38,091 bases of DNA from the NCBI GenBank assembly GCA_011250595.1, contig JAANMP010000045.1, positions 1-38,091 of the forward strand, in the 5' to 3' direction. A model generated the notes under the pieces. That model was given only the letters and a program-made list of their open reading frames with translations, was not told where the DNA came from and ran no database searches. Position 1 is the stretch's first letter; each line of letters begins with the position of its first letter. The position numbers and the translations under genes were made by a program. The DNA comes from Bacillus sp. MM2020_1. GTDB taxonomy: Bacteria > Bacillota > Bacilli > Bacillales > Cytobacillaceae. This document shows, piece by piece, positions 22,660 through 31,582 of this stretch.

Positions 22660-23637
22660 TTATGGCTCTAAAATTAATTTTCCTTGCGTTTTTCGCGATT
22701 GAAGCAGGGTGTGGACCTTTGCTGCATCCTCTAATGGGAATACCCCGCCAATGGTGAGCTTTAATTTCCCTGCACCGAGGTATGTAAGTAACTCAACTAA
22801 ACTTGGCTGAAGTAACTCAGGTTTCCTCATAATCTGTGGCAGGAAAAAGCCAATTACTGATTGATTTCTGGCCATAAGTGATGACGGATAAAAGCGGGCC
22901 TGTTCACCACTTGCTGCGCCAAACACAACAAGGCGGCCAAACGTGGCAAGACATTTGACGGTTTTATTAAAAACCTCACCGCCCACCATTTCAAGCGCCA
23001 CGTTTACCCCTTTGCCGCCAGTTGCCTCAAGAACCTGCTGTTCCCAGTCCGGCTCCGTATAGTTAATGAGCACATCTGCACCCATTTCACGTGCTAACGC
23101 CAATTTTTCATCCGAGCTTGCGGTAGCGATTACATTGCCTGCTCCCAGTAATTTGGCGAGTTGAACAGCAATTGTTCCCACACCACCAGCAGCAGCATGC
23201 ACAAGGACACTTTCTCCTTTTTCTAACCGTCCCATTGTTTTTAAAATATGGTACGCACTTAAGCCTTGAAGCGGAAGTGCGACAGCCGTATGGAAATCCA
23301 AATGCTCCGGAATTGGAATCAGCACACGCTCATCAGCTAACGCATATTCCGCATAGCCTCCTGATTCGATTAAAGTGACAATTCTTGTTCCAGGTTTCAC
23401 TTTCGTCACCTGGTCGCCCACGGCAGTTACGACTCCGGCTATTTCAGCACCGGGAATAAAAGGCAGCGGTGTCTTGACAACGTACTGCCCTTCTCTCCTT
23501 GCGGTATCTGCGTAGTTTACACCAATTGCTTTGATTTCAATTAATACTTCATGGCCAGTTGGGGCAGGCTTGTCAATTTCCACTAAATTTAATACTTCTG
23601 GTCCGCCATACTCTGTTAATCGAACTGCTTTCATCAT
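22660..23637 (-). CDS. NADPH:quinone oxidoreductase-like medium-chain dehydrogenase
   Basis: The 325-aa member of the MDR superfamily (QOR branch) has an N-terminal GroES-like domain (MKAVRLTEYGGPEVL, GVNYADTARREGQY, PGAEIAGVV) without the cysteine/histidine zinc ligands of alcohol dehydrogenases. The Rossmann domain follows (VLVHAAAGGVGTIAVQLAK at about 143-161, then ATASSDEK; the Ser pair suits NADPH). Such enzymes reduce quinones or the double bond of enones and enoyl thioesters. It is the last gene of the phosphotransferase-led operon, 10 bp after the enoyl-CoA hydratase gene, so reduction of an unsaturated acyl intermediate is plausible. AGGAG lies seven bases before ATG 23637. Confidence 0.88.
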   Translation of the reverse strand: MMKAVRLTEYGGPEVLNLVEIDKPAPTGHEVLIEIKAIGVNYADTARREGQYVVKTPLPFIPGAEIAGVVTAVGDQVTKVKPGTRIVTLIESGGYAEYALADERVLIPIPEHLDFHTAVALPLQGLSAYHILKTMGRLEKGESVLVHAAAGGVGTIAVQLAKLLGAGNVIATASSDEKLALAREMGADVLINYTEPDWEQQVLEATGGKGVNVALEMVGGEVFNKTVKCLATFGRLVVFGAASGEQARFYPSSLMARNQSVIGFFLPQIMRKPELLQPSLVELLTYLGAGKLKLTIGGVFPLEDAAKVHTLLQSRKTQGKLILEP

Positions 23638-23647
23638 TTGTCATCTC

Positions 23648-24427
23648 CTATTTGCCTTTAAATGCTGGTTTTCTCTTTTCCTTAAAAGCGGTAATACCTT
23701 CTTTGTGATCAGCCGTTTGCACCATTAATGTCTGAATCAGCCGTTCCTGCTCAAGGATATCCTCAAGTGTTGAGGTAAATGACTGATCAATTAATTTCTT
23801 TTGTTTTCCAAAAGCTTTTCCGGGACCATGAGCCAATTTTAAAGCAAACTTTGTTGTTTCTTCCTGGAGTTTTTCCAATGGTACTAGATAATTAATTACC
23901 CCCAGTTGATAGAGACGCTCAGCAGGGACCGGCTCTGCCGTAAAGAAGAATTGTTTTGCTAAATGCGGGCCAATTAGTCTTGGAAGTAAATAGGAGCCGC
24001 CGCCATCAGATATTAACCCCACCTGTGAGAAACTAAGGGCAAACTTACTTCCTTCTGCTGCTACAATTAAATCACAGGCAAGAGCTAAATTGAACCCTGC
24101 CCCGGCTGCAAACCCGTGGACAGCTGCAATGATCGGCTTTTCTGTTTCTTTCATTAATAAAATGAGTTCATTAAGTTTCCCTATATGGTCGTAAACTTGA
24201 ACAGAATCTGCCTGCCCCATTGTTTTCACGTCACCACCTGCACTAAAGGAGCGCCCAGCTCCTGATAACACTATCACCTGGATGTCTTCATCATTTTGGG
24301 CATTTGTAAGTGCATCCTTTAACCCTAAAATCATCTCGGGGCTAAACGCATTTAGACTTTCCGGACGGTTTAATGTTAATGACAAGACCGGGCCTAATTT
24401 TTCAACTATTAAATCTCCTTGGCTCAT
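23648..24427 (-). CDS. Enoyl-CoA hydratase/isomerase family protein (PaaG-like active site)
   Basis: The 259-aa crotonase-fold protein has the CoA/oxyanion motifs FSAGGDVKTM (61-70) and HGFAAGAGFNLALACD (104-119). At the positions of the two catalytic Glu of enoyl-CoA hydratase it has Asn113 and Phe133. Asp141 is present in VGLISDGGGSYLLPR. This N/D pattern is that of PaaG-like isomerases and enoyl-CoA isomerases, so double-bond isomerisation or epoxide rearrangement is more likely than simple hydration. The start ATG 24427 has AAAGG nine bases upstream; an ATG two codons earlier is closer to the site. It lies between SDR and quinone oxidoreductase genes in the same operon. Confidence 0.88.
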   Translation of the reverse strand: MSQGDLIVEKLGPVLSLTLNRPESLNAFSPEMILGLKDALTNAQNDEDIQVIVLSGAGRSFSAGGDVKTMGQADSVQVYDHIGKLNELILLMKETEKPIIAAVHGFAAGAGFNLALACDLIVAAEGSKFALSFSQVGLISDGGGSYLLPRLIGPHLAKQFFFTAEPVPAERLYQLGVINYLVPLEKLQEETTKFALKLAHGPGKAFGKQKKLIDQSFTSTLEDILEQERLIQTLMVQTADHKEGITAFKEKRKPAFKGK

Positions 24428-24475
24428 TTTCATCTTCCTTTCGGTTTAAGTTGGAAAACTTTCATTTAAAAAGAT

Positions 24476-25246
24476 TTATTTTATCAGCCAGCCCCCATCA
24501 ACAAGTAAATCCGAACCAGTCATATAAGAGGCATCACTTGAAGCAGCAAATGCTATGACACTAGCAATTTCCTCAGGATTTCCTACTCTTTGTAATGCTG
24601 TGTTTTTTTGGATGGCTCTCACAAAACGATCATTTTTTAAGCCTTGCTCGGTTAAAGGTGTCTCGATAAAACCGGGGGATACGGAGTTGACACGAATCTC
24701 ATAGGGTGCTAATTCTAAGGCAAGTGACCTCGTCAAATTAATCACTCCTGCTTTCGCTGCACTGTAATGTGGTATTTCGGCACCCGCCTGATGACCTGAT
24801 AAGGAAGCAATATTGACAATTGCCCTGTTATGCACCTGTCGCTGGGCACCATCAACCATGATTTTTCCAAGCGCTTTTGAAACCAAGAACACACTTTTCA
24901 AATTAACATCTTGCACATCATCCCATTCTTGTTCGGACATATCCAATAGTCTTGAGTTCCTAGATCCCCCGGCATTATTGATTAAAACGTGTAAATCGCC
25001 GTAATAACGCTCTACATATTCTGCTAATTCTGCGACATCCTCAGCATCAGTGCAATCTGCAGCGAAGATTTCAGCTAATGGAATTCTACTTTTTTTATTA
25101 ATCTCGTCTGCCGTTTCTTCGAGCTTTTGTTTCGTTCTGCCTACTAAGATTACCTTTGCACCCTCACCGGAAAGCCGAAGTGCTGCCGCCCTGCCTATTC
25201 CACTGCCTGCTCCTGTAATTAATGCAATCGTTTGTGCAAACCTCAT
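24476..25246 (-). CDS. Short-chain dehydrogenase/reductase (second SDR)
   Basis: The 256-aa classical SDR has the cofactor motif TGAGSGIG (11-18), Gly-Arg after strand 2 (VGRTKQ, favouring NADPH), NNAG (90-93) and the catalytic Ser148, Tyr161 and Lys165 (YSAAK). The C-terminus has PGFIETPL and the closing GSDLLVDGGW. The family includes 3-oxoacyl reductases and 3-hydroxyacyl-CoA dehydrogenases. The start ATG 25246 is chosen for AAGGTGGTGG five bases upstream. It lies 15 bp after comB in the phosphotransferase-led operon. In a 4-hydroxy-acid scheme it could reduce a keto group or oxidise a 3-hydroxyacyl-CoA; that is inference. Confidence 0.92.
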   Translation of the reverse strand: MRFAQTIALITGAGSGIGRAAALRLSGEGAKVILVGRTKQKLEETADEINKKSRIPLAEIFAADCTDAEDVAELAEYVERYYGDLHVLINNAGGSRNSRLLDMSEQEWDDVQDVNLKSVFLVSKALGKIMVDGAQRQVHNRAIVNIASLSGHQAGAEIPHYSAAKAGVINLTRSLALELAPYEIRVNSVSPGFIETPLTEQGLKNDRFVRAIQKNTALQRVGNPEEIASVIAFAASSDASYMTGSDLLVDGGWLIK

Positions 25247-25261
25247 CAATGCCACCACCTT

Positions 25262-25999
25262 CTATAGAGAGTAGATTGTTTCGACCACAACTCTTCCGTC
25301 CTTTAAAATAGGGACAATCGATGTTATACCTTTGGATGCAGCTAACCTTAAGTCTGGCTGTTGATCATATTTATCAAGCAGTTTTCCAACATAGGAATCT
25401 AGTAAAACTTCGTAGGCATCCTCTCGACTCCTGTAGAAATATAGGGCCGTTTTCGCTGCATCCGTTAATTCATATTCACTATTATTCATCAGACAGTCAA
25501 TTAAATGACCTGCTCCATAAAAATCTTCTAAACTAGTTTCACCCGAATTTCCTGAACAAATGATTAGAACAGTGTCGTCCTTTGCCGCTTTTTGAATGGC
25601 AGCGGCGATGGCCGGGTTATTGAGCATTGATGCAATATAGACCTTTTTTGCCGAGGACGATTTTCTCAATGCAACCGTACCATTTGTTGTTGACAGTATT
25701 AATATTTTTCCGTTGATGGATTCTCTGATTAACGTTGGACTTGGATAAACAAACCCATCAATTGGTTTAGCATCTAATTCCCCAGCCAGGACATATTCAC
25801 CCTGTTGGTACATTTTCGTTTGTTCGATCGCATCCTTGCTGTGCAAAACCGGAACCACTTCTTTTGCGCCATCCGTTAATGCCGATACAATCGTGGTCGT
25901 GGCTAGCAGGATGTCTAAAACAACTGCGAGTTTATTTCCATCTGTTAGTTTCTCTTCTCGGATGTCTTCTTTCTTCATGAGAAGGTGAATCTTTGTCAT
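25262..25999 (-). CDS. comB: 2-phosphosulfolactate phosphatase (ComB family)
   Basis: The 245-aa ComB-family product has the typical VVLDILLATTTIVSAL near the N-terminus, LAGELDAKPIDGF, NPA/SP region PSPTLI, ILSTTNGTVAL and the late ICSGNSGETSLEDFYGAG. ComB removes phosphate from 2-phosphosulfolactate; it was first described in coenzyme M synthesis. In Bacillus, sulfolactate is a major spore solute. Its place here is unusual, since no sulfolactate synthase gene is adjacent and the neighbours act on acyl-CoA. It may have been recruited as a phosphatase for a phosphorylated hydroxy acid. The start at ATG 25999 or GTG 26005 cannot be separated with certainty. Confidence 0.88.
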   Translation of the reverse strand: MTKIHLLMKKEDIREEKLTDGNKLAVVLDILLATTTIVSALTDGAKEVVPVLHSKDAIEQTKMYQQGEYVLAGELDAKPIDGFVYPSPTLIRESINGKILILSTTNGTVALRKSSSAKKVYIASMLNNPAIAAAIQKAAKDDTVLIICSGNSGETSLEDFYGAGHLIDCLMNNSEYELTDAAKTALYFYRSREDAYEVLLDSYVGKLLDKYDQQPDLRLAASKGITSIVPILKDGRVVVETIYSL

Positions 26000-26016
26000 T
26001 CCCACCCAGCTCCCCT

Positions 26017-27081
26017 TTAGACCCGTTCATCTGCAACATTCGCAGCATGCAGAATTAAATTTTTTACGAAGTAATTAAAATTAGCAAAACGTGAGTCCGT
26101 GGTTTGCCCTTTTTTATAGCGGTAATAAATTTGTTGACCAATAACCGCAAGTTTAAAATAGGCAAATGTTAAATAAAAGTTTAAATTAGAAACATCGCGG
26201 CCGCTTTTTTTCGCATAAAGCTCAATAAATTCATTCCTCGACAAAAATCCTTCATGGACAGCTGTGATCGGGGCCTTTCCTAAACCATTAATCAAAAGCT
26301 CCGAATCATCGCTTTGATTCCAATAACTCATGGCGACACCAAGGTCTGCAAGTGGGTCGCCAACAGTGGTCATTTCCCAATCAAACAGTCCAACCATATC
26401 CGTTAAATCCTCATTAAACATGGCGTTATTAAACTTATAGTCATAATGAATGATAGTCGCTTCGTGTCTTTTCGGCGTATGGTCTGCCAGCCAACGCTTT
26501 AACTGTTCAAGACCATCGATTTCATCGGTTTTTACCCTTTCATATCTCCCAATCCACCCATGGACCTGCCTTTCCATAAACCCATCCGGCTTGCTTATTT
26601 CAGCAAGACCCGTCTCTCTATAGTCAATAGCATGTAATTCAACAAGTCGATTAACCATTACCTCCGAAAGGTTCCGACAGACATCGTCAGTTACTGTCAT
26701 TCCATCAGGGAAGGATGTGTCGATTACAAGGCCTTTTTTTCTTTCCATCAGGAAAAAAGGACTGCCAACGATCGTCTCATTATTAGAAAATAGGAGAGGC
26801 TTCGGGGCAACAGGAAATATAGGATGCAGATCGGATAGAATTTTATATTCTCTTTCCATATCGTGAGCTTTCGGTGCGACAGGACCAAGAGGAGGCCGTC
26901 TAAGGACAGCTTCCCAACTCCCCTTTTTGATTTGATAAGTTAAATTCGAATGCCCCGCAAAAAATTGTAAGATTTCAAGTGGACCACCCGGCAAGTTTTC
27001 AATGTGATCTTGTAAAAACTTTTCAAGGGCAGGAAGGTTCAATTCCTCTCCTTTTCGGACAGGGATTGTATCTTTACTCAT
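26017..27081 (-). CDS. APH/ACAD10-11-type phosphotransferase (kinase fold)
   Basis: The 354-aa aminoglycoside-phosphotransferase-like kinase belongs to the subgroup fused to acyl-CoA dehydrogenases in animal ACAD10/ACAD11. Motifs: GHSNLTYQI (43-51), the VLRRPP region for the ATP-binding Lys/Arg, catalytic loop HYDYKFNN (His212, Asp214, Asn219) and metal-binding FDWEMTTVGDPLADLG (Asp234). Relatives such as LvaA of Pseudomonas phosphorylate 4-hydroxyacyl-CoA. It is the first gene of an operon with comB, SDR, hydratase and QOR, 47 bp downstream of a TetR-type palindrome. AAGGAGG precedes ATG 27081. It is not likely an antibiotic resistance enzyme, given its context and length. Confidence 0.88.
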   Translation of the reverse strand: MSKDTIPVRKGEELNLPALEKFLQDHIENLPGGPLEILQFFAGHSNLTYQIKKGSWEAVLRRPPLGPVAPKAHDMEREYKILSDLHPIFPVAPKPLLFSNNETIVGSPFFLMERKKGLVIDTSFPDGMTVTDDVCRNLSEVMVNRLVELHAIDYRETGLAEISKPDGFMERQVHGWIGRYERVKTDEIDGLEQLKRWLADHTPKRHEATIIHYDYKFNNAMFNEDLTDMVGLFDWEMTTVGDPLADLGVAMSYWNQSDDSELLINGLGKAPITAVHEGFLSRNEFIELYAKKSGRDVSNLNFYLTFAYFKLAVIGQQIYYRYKKGQTTDSRFANFNYFVKNLILHAANVADERV

Positions 27082-27127
27082 CTGGAGATTCCTCCTTGCA
27101 ATTTGGAATTTTCATACTCCCAAAACC

Positions 27128-27147
27128 AATACTAACCGGTTGGTATT
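27128..27147. promoter_or_regulatory. TetR-type operator upstream of the phosphotransferase operon
   Basis: AATACTAACCGGTTGGTATT is a 20-bp inverted repeat (each arm ten bases, one mismatch between arms). It matches the palindrome at 31583-31602 at 17 of 20 bases and lies between the TetR terminator and the phosphotransferase start codon. Confidence 0.8.
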
Positions 27148-27152
27148 CTCAT

Positions 27153-27190
27153 TGAAAAAAAAGAGAGTAATTTCCACAAAACCCTCTCTC
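27153..27190 (-). terminator. Terminator of the TetR regulator gene
   Basis: On the minus strand GAGAGAG (27184-27190 region) pairs with CTCTCT (27162-27167) around a 16-nt loop, followed by eight T. It isolates the regulator gene from the phosphotransferase operon. Confidence 0.75.
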
Positions 27191-27199
27191 AACTTTTCT

Positions 27200-27766
27200 T
27201 CAATTGACTTGGATTCCCTTTAAAATCATTTCGACAAAAATTTCTGCTACTTCCCGGTCAGTTACCCTTCCGCTCGGATTAAACCATTGATAGCTCCAGT
27301 TGGTAATTCCTAGAATCGCCATTGTTATGATTAAAACATCTAACTCGGGACGGAACTCACCATTTTCTACCCCGGTCCGAATCAATTCTTCTATATTGAG
27401 ACGGAACTGGTCTCTTTTTTGCACAATTAGTTCAACATGCTCAGAACTCAAATTATTAATTTCTCTAAAGAAAATTTTTGCAGCCGCTCCTTGACTGGAT
27501 ATACTTGTGATTAACATCGTAACAATCTCAAATAATTTTTCTTTACAAGACTTCGAAACATCTTTTAATATTTGCTCCTGGTATAAAAGTAAACCATCTA
27601 TATATCCGAGGTGGATATCCATTAGCAATTCTTCCTTACTTGAAAAGTAATAGTAGAATGTACCCTTGGTCACACCTAGCGAATCAACAACATCTTGAAT
27701 GGAAGTTTCGGTAAATCCCTTTTTTTCAAATAGACGGATGCTTTGTGCAGTAATTTTTTCCTTCAC
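27200..27766 (-). CDS. TetR/AcrR-family transcriptional repressor of the acyl-CoA cluster
   Basis: The 188-aa regulator has an N-terminal TetR helix-turn-helix (AQSIRLFEKKGF, TSIQDVVDSLGVTKGTFYYYFSSKEELL) and an all-helical ligand-binding domain. Relatives that control fatty-acid genes respond to acyl-CoAs. The start GTG 27766 is preferred, with CGAGGA seven bases upstream; ATG 27781 is in frame but has no clear site. The gene sits between the two operons, and matching 20-bp palindromes are found in front of both, so it probably represses both until a pathway CoA ester binds. It does not look like B. subtilis FadR (YsiA) in its N-terminal sequence. Confidence 0.92.
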   Translation of the reverse strand: MKEKITAQSIRLFEKKGFTETSIQDVVDSLGVTKGTFYYYFSSKEELLMDIHLGYIDGLLLYQEQILKDVSKSCKEKLFEIVTMLITSISSQGAAAKIFFREINNLSSEHVELIVQKRDQFRLNIEELIRTGVENGEFRPELDVLIITMAILGITNWSYQWFNPSGRVTDREVAEIFVEMILKGIQVN

Positions 27767-27897
27767 ATTATGTCCTCGCATTCTGTAAAAATCTCTATTG
27801 AGAATTATATCATAATCTATAATGCCCCTTTAAGCACAAACGAGGATATATTCTAACTTAATTATTGTTCAGAATTCGTACAAATTTCTAATGGTCT

Positions 27898-29511
27898 TTA
27901 TTTATTTTTCACTTCGTCCCTCAGGGCACGGCGAAGTATTTTTCCAACATTTGTTTTCGGAAGTTGTTCGCGGAATTCAACATGCCGCGGAACTTTATAC
28001 GCTGCCATATTTTCTTTGCAATATCGAATCATTTCTTCCTCTGTTGCCGTCTTTCCGGCTTTTAATACAATGACGGCTTTCACATCTTCTCCCCTGTAGG
28101 GATCAGGAACACCAATACACACCGCCTCTTGAACAGCTGGGTGTTCGTAAAGTACTTCTTCAATATCTCGAGGATAGATATTAAATCCACTGGCAATAAT
28201 CAAATCCTTCTTCCGGTCAACGATGTATAAATAACCATCCTCGTCAACCTTTGCGATATCACCTGTGTAAAGCCAGCCATCACGGAGGGTATTAGCCGTT
28301 TCTTCAGGCATGTTCCAGTACCCTTTCATTACTTGCGGACCCTTAATAATCACTTCTCCCAACTCACCTGCCAGCACCTCCACCGTACCGGTTGCCAAAT
28401 CCACGATTTTATATTCAGTTGAAGGCATACCTATCCCAACACTGCCTGTTTTCCTGTCGGCAAATGGCGGGTTACAATGTGTGGTTGGTGATGCCTCTGA
28501 TAATCCATACCCCTCTAAAATTTTCGCACCCGTTTTCCCTTCAAACTCACGCAGCAACTCAACAGGCATTGGTGCACTCCCGCTATTGCAGGACTTAATA
28601 CTATTAATTCCATAATCTTCCGCATGTGGATGATTCGTAATCGCTACATACATGGTAGGCACACCCGGGAAGAAGGTCGGCTGTTCCGTTTTAATAGTGG
28701 TTAAAACTTCTTCTAATTCAAACCTTGGCAACAGGATTGATTCCGCTGCAATATATATCGATAGATTCATGCAAGAAGTCATCCCAAACACATGAAAAAG
28801 GGGAATGACCGTTAAACAACGTTCTTTTCCAACCTCCAATTCATGTTTGAAAAATTCGTGGGACTGAAGGACATTTGCCAAAACATTGCGGTGTGTTAAC
28901 ATCGCACCCTTGGACCGCCCTGTCGTTCCTCCCGTGTATTGAAGGACAGCAATATCGTTCTCAGGATCCATAGCAATAGGAAGGACATTCCCATTCCCTT
29001 CAGTAAGGAAGGTCTCAAAGCTTCTGTCAGGAGAAAAGTCATTTCCGGATGGCTGCAAGCTGACAACTATGATATTTTTCAAATTCGATTGTGCTTGAAC
29101 ACTTTTAACTCGTGGATAAAAAGCATCTAAGACAACCATAGTTTCTGCTCCTGAATCTTTGAGAATATATTCAATTTCCCGTTCAACCAACATTGGATTC
29201 ACCTGAGTAACGATGGCTCCGGCCGTGAGAATTCCATAATAAGAAATTACATACTGTGGACAATTCGGCAGCATAATTGCTACTCTGTCCCCTTTTTGAA
29301 CTTGATTTTGCTGAAGGGCTGAAGTGAATGCAAGGGCAAGTCCGTTTAATTCCTGATAACTAACCTTTCTTCCAAAAAAAGACAAAGCATTATGGGTCGG
29401 ATATTTCTCGACCGTTTCTTTAAGAATATGTCCTAAGGGTTTATTTGGAATATCAAGTTCTTTGGCAATTGATTCCGGGTAGCGAGTTAACCAGGCTTTC
29501 TTTTCACTCAT
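27898..29511 (-). CDS. Long-/medium-chain fatty acid-CoA ligase
   Basis: The 537-aa ANL-superfamily adenylating enzyme has the P-loop YTGGTTGRSKGAML (192-205), GYGLSEASP, LYTGDIAKVDEDGY, the hinge VDRKKDLII and the A10 motif lysine in TNVGKILRR near the C-terminus. It activates a carboxylic acid to its CoA ester by way of an acyl-AMP. The chain length or substitution cannot be told from sequence. The start ATG 29511 has GGAGGGG upstream. It is the third gene of the acyl-CoA dehydrogenase operon. In the proposed pathway it plays the LvaE-like entry step. Confidence 0.93.
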   Translation of the reverse strand: MSEKKAWLTRYPESIAKELDIPNKPLGHILKETVEKYPTHNALSFFGRKVSYQELNGLALAFTSALQQNQVQKGDRVAIMLPNCPQYVISYYGILTAGAIVTQVNPMLVEREIEYILKDSGAETMVVLDAFYPRVKSVQAQSNLKNIIVVSLQPSGNDFSPDRSFETFLTEGNGNVLPIAMDPENDIAVLQYTGGTTGRSKGAMLTHRNVLANVLQSHEFFKHELEVGKERCLTVIPLFHVFGMTSCMNLSIYIAAESILLPRFELEEVLTTIKTEQPTFFPGVPTMYVAITNHPHAEDYGINSIKSCNSGSAPMPVELLREFEGKTGAKILEGYGLSEASPTTHCNPPFADRKTGSVGIGMPSTEYKIVDLATGTVEVLAGELGEVIIKGPQVMKGYWNMPEETANTLRDGWLYTGDIAKVDEDGYLYIVDRKKDLIIASGFNIYPRDIEEVLYEHPAVQEAVCIGVPDPYRGEDVKAVIVLKAGKTATEEEMIRYCKENMAAYKVPRHVEFREQLPKTNVGKILRRALRDEVKNK

Positions 29512-29571
29512 GTGTTCCCCTCCACAAGGTATTTTCACTGATTTGATTAAAAGAAAGGATTATTCAAGCGA

Positions 29572-30324
29572 CTAAAAAGCTAGCCCGCCGCCATCAACTG
29601 ATAGTGTGGTACCAGTAATAAACGAGGCTTCATCAGAAGCTAAAAATAACACCGCATTTGCAACTTCAACTGGAGTTCCAATTCTTCTTAGCGCGTTTGC
29701 ACGTGATATAATCGGCCATTTCCGCTCATCCTGCTTCCAATGGTCAATGATCGGAGTGTCAATTACACCAGGTGCAATGGCATTGACTCTTATATTGTAT
29801 TTCCCATATTCAAGGGATGCATTTTGTGTCAGCATGACAACTCCAGCCTTAGAGGCATTATAAGCAGACACATATTTCTGTCCTTTTAAGCCTAGCAGGC
29901 TAGATGTGTTAATGATTGCTCCGCCCCCTGCTTTAATTAATTCAGGGACTGCGTATTTTATTCCAAGGAAGACTCCCTTTAAATTAATGTCAATGACCCG
30001 ATCCCATTCTTCTTCAGATAAATCAATACTACATACTTCAGAATTCCCGACACCTGCGTTGTTGAATAAGATATGTAAAGCGCCGAAAGTGCTGGTGGTG
30101 GTGTTAATTAATGCTTTAATTTGTTCAGAATCAGTTACATCGGTTTTGACAAATATTGCTTCACCCCCCTCTTCTTTTATTAAAGAAACGGTTTCTTCGC
30201 CAATAGCGGAATCGATATCTGCTACAGCGACCTTTGCTCCTTCTTGGGCAAATCGGATCGCAGTTGAGCGGCCAATACCACCTCCGCCGCCTGTAATTAT
30301 CGCTGTTTTTCCTAGTAATCTCAT
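29572..30324 (-). CDS. Short-chain dehydrogenase/reductase (first SDR)
   Basis: The 250-aa classical SDR has TGGGGGIG (11-18), Asp36 at the end of strand 2 (VAVADID, favouring NAD over NADP), FNNAG (88-91), catalytic Ser142, Tyr155 and Lys159 (YNASK) and GTTLSVDGGG at the C-terminus. NAD preference suits an oxidative step such as 3-hydroxyacyl-CoA or hydroxy-acid dehydrogenation. It lies 32 bp after the acyl-CoA dehydrogenase gene in the same operon. The paired SDR at 24476 appears NADP-dependent, so the two are probably not redundant. Confidence 0.93.
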   Translation of the reverse strand: MRLLGKTAIITGGGGGIGRSTAIRFAQEGAKVAVADIDSAIGEETVSLIKEEGGEAIFVKTDVTDSEQIKALINTTTSTFGALHILFNNAGVGNSEVCSIDLSEEEWDRVIDINLKGVFLGIKYAVPELIKAGGGAIINTSSLLGLKGQKYVSAYNASKAGVVMLTQNASLEYGKYNIRVNAIAPGVIDTPIIDHWKQDERKWPIISRANALRRIGTPVEVANAVLFLASDEASFITGTTLSVDGGGLAF

Positions 30325-30356
30325 AAACCTTCCAACCCTTCTTCATGTCTAAAAAT

Positions 30357-31565
30357 CTATTGATATTTTCTCAATTCAAGTTTGGCCACCTGAGCTCGAT
30401 GGACTTCATCGGGACCATCCGCTAATCTTAATGTTCTTGCGTTCGCCCATTGAGCAGCAAGGGTAAAATCATTTGAGACTCCCGCTGCACCAAGGGCTTG
30501 AATGGCGCGGTCAAGGACACGTAAGGCCATTGACGGGGCGACCACTTTAATCATCGCAATCTCTGCCTTCGCTTCTTTATTGCCAACAGTGTCCATCATA
30601 TAGGCAGCTTTTAACGTAAGCAGTCTTGCTTGTTCTATTTCAATTCTTGAATCTGCAATCCATTCACCAATAACCCCTTGCCTTGCTAACGGTTTCCCGA
30701 AAGCGGTCCGGTTCTGAACACGCTTACATAATTCTTCAAGCGCCCGTTCAGCTGCGCCAATTAATCTCATACAATGATGTATTCTTCCCGGACCTAGTCT
30801 GCCTTGAGCGATGGCGAACCCTTTTCCTTCTCCCCAGAGGATATTTCCAACTGGTACACGGACATTTTCATAGGTGATTTCTCCGTGTCCATGCGGGGCA
30901 TGATCATAGCCGAAGACAGGAAGCATCCGTTCAATTTTCACACCTGGTGAATCTAATGGGACAAGAATCATTGATTGTTGCTCATGACGGTTGGCCGATG
31001 GATCTGTTTTTCCCATAACAATCGCAATCTTACAGCGTGGATCACCAGCACCTGATGACCACCACTTCCGGCCATTTATGACATACTCGTCGCCATCTCT
31101 CTCAATTCTGGCCTCAATATTCGTCGCGTCAGCAGAAGCCACAGCCGGCTCTGTCATCGAAAAGCACGATCGAATTTCTCCTGCTAACAACGGCATTAGC
31201 CATTGCTCTTTATGCCTGTCTGTTCCATAACGTACGATGACTTCCATATTACCTGTGTCAGGAGCACCGCAATTAAATACCTCTGGACCGATTAAAGACC
31301 GTCCCATAATTTCACATAAAGGAGCATATTCCTGATTGGTTAATCCGGCACCAAATTCACTTTCCGGCAGAAATAAGTTCCAGAGCCCTTCCACTTTTGC
31401 TTTTTGTTTTAGTTCCTCCATAATCGGTGGAACGGCACTCCAACGGCTTTCTTGTTCGTTTAATTGCTGCTCATAAATTCGCTCATTCGGATAAACATTT
31501 GCTTCAATAAAGGCTGTTAATCTTCCCTGCAACTCTTTCACTTTTTGAGAATATGAAAAATCCAA
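30357..31565 (-). CDS. Acyl-CoA dehydrogenase, ACAD10/11-like
   Basis: The 402-aa flavoenzyme has ACAD features: [17 protein letters not shown] (FAD/substrate loop), [16 protein letters not shown], the PRxxH-like arrangement [30 protein letters not shown] and [13 protein letters not shown]. The usual YEGT catalytic region is [10 protein letters not shown], placing Asp383 where MCAD has its base Glu; this DGPDEVH form is typical of the ACAD10/11/LvaC group. The start TTG 31565 has AAGGGAG eight bases upstream; GTG 31574 overlaps that site. It is the first gene of its operon, with a TetR-type operator between promoter and start codon. Its partner kinase is encoded 3.3 kb downstream, not fused. 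Confidence 0.93.
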   Translation of the reverse strand: MDFSYSQKVKELQGRLTAFIEANVYPNERIYEQQLNEQESRWSAVPPIMEELKQKAKVEGLWNLFLPESEFGAGLTNQEYAPLCEIMGRSLIGPEVFNCGAPDTGNMEVIVRYGTDRHKEQWLMPLLAGEIRSCFSMTEPAVASADATNIEARIERDGDEYVINGRKWWSSGAGDPRCKIAIVMGKTDPSANRHEQQSMILVPLDSPGVKIERMLPVFGYDHAPHGHGEITYENVRVPVGNILWGEGKGFAIAQGRLGPGRIHHCMRLIGAAERALEELCKRVQNRTAFGKPLARQGVIGEWIADSRIEIEQARLLTLKAAYMMDTVGNKEAKAEIAMIKVVAPSMALRVLDRAIQALGAAGVSNDFTLAAQWANARTLRLADGPDEVHRAQVAKLELRKYQ

Positions 31566-31582
31566 CTTTTCCACTCCCTTCT

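Noticed and set aside
26017..27081. Aminoglycoside resistance kinase
   Set aside because: It has the kinase fold, but length, motifs (HYDYKFNN, DWEMTTVGDPLADLG) and operon context match the ACAD10/11-type subgroup.
29906..30352. 148-codon plus-strand frame antisense to the first SDR gene
   Set aside because: It is a codon-bias shadow of a well-supported SDR gene, with no ribosome binding site and no recognisable product.
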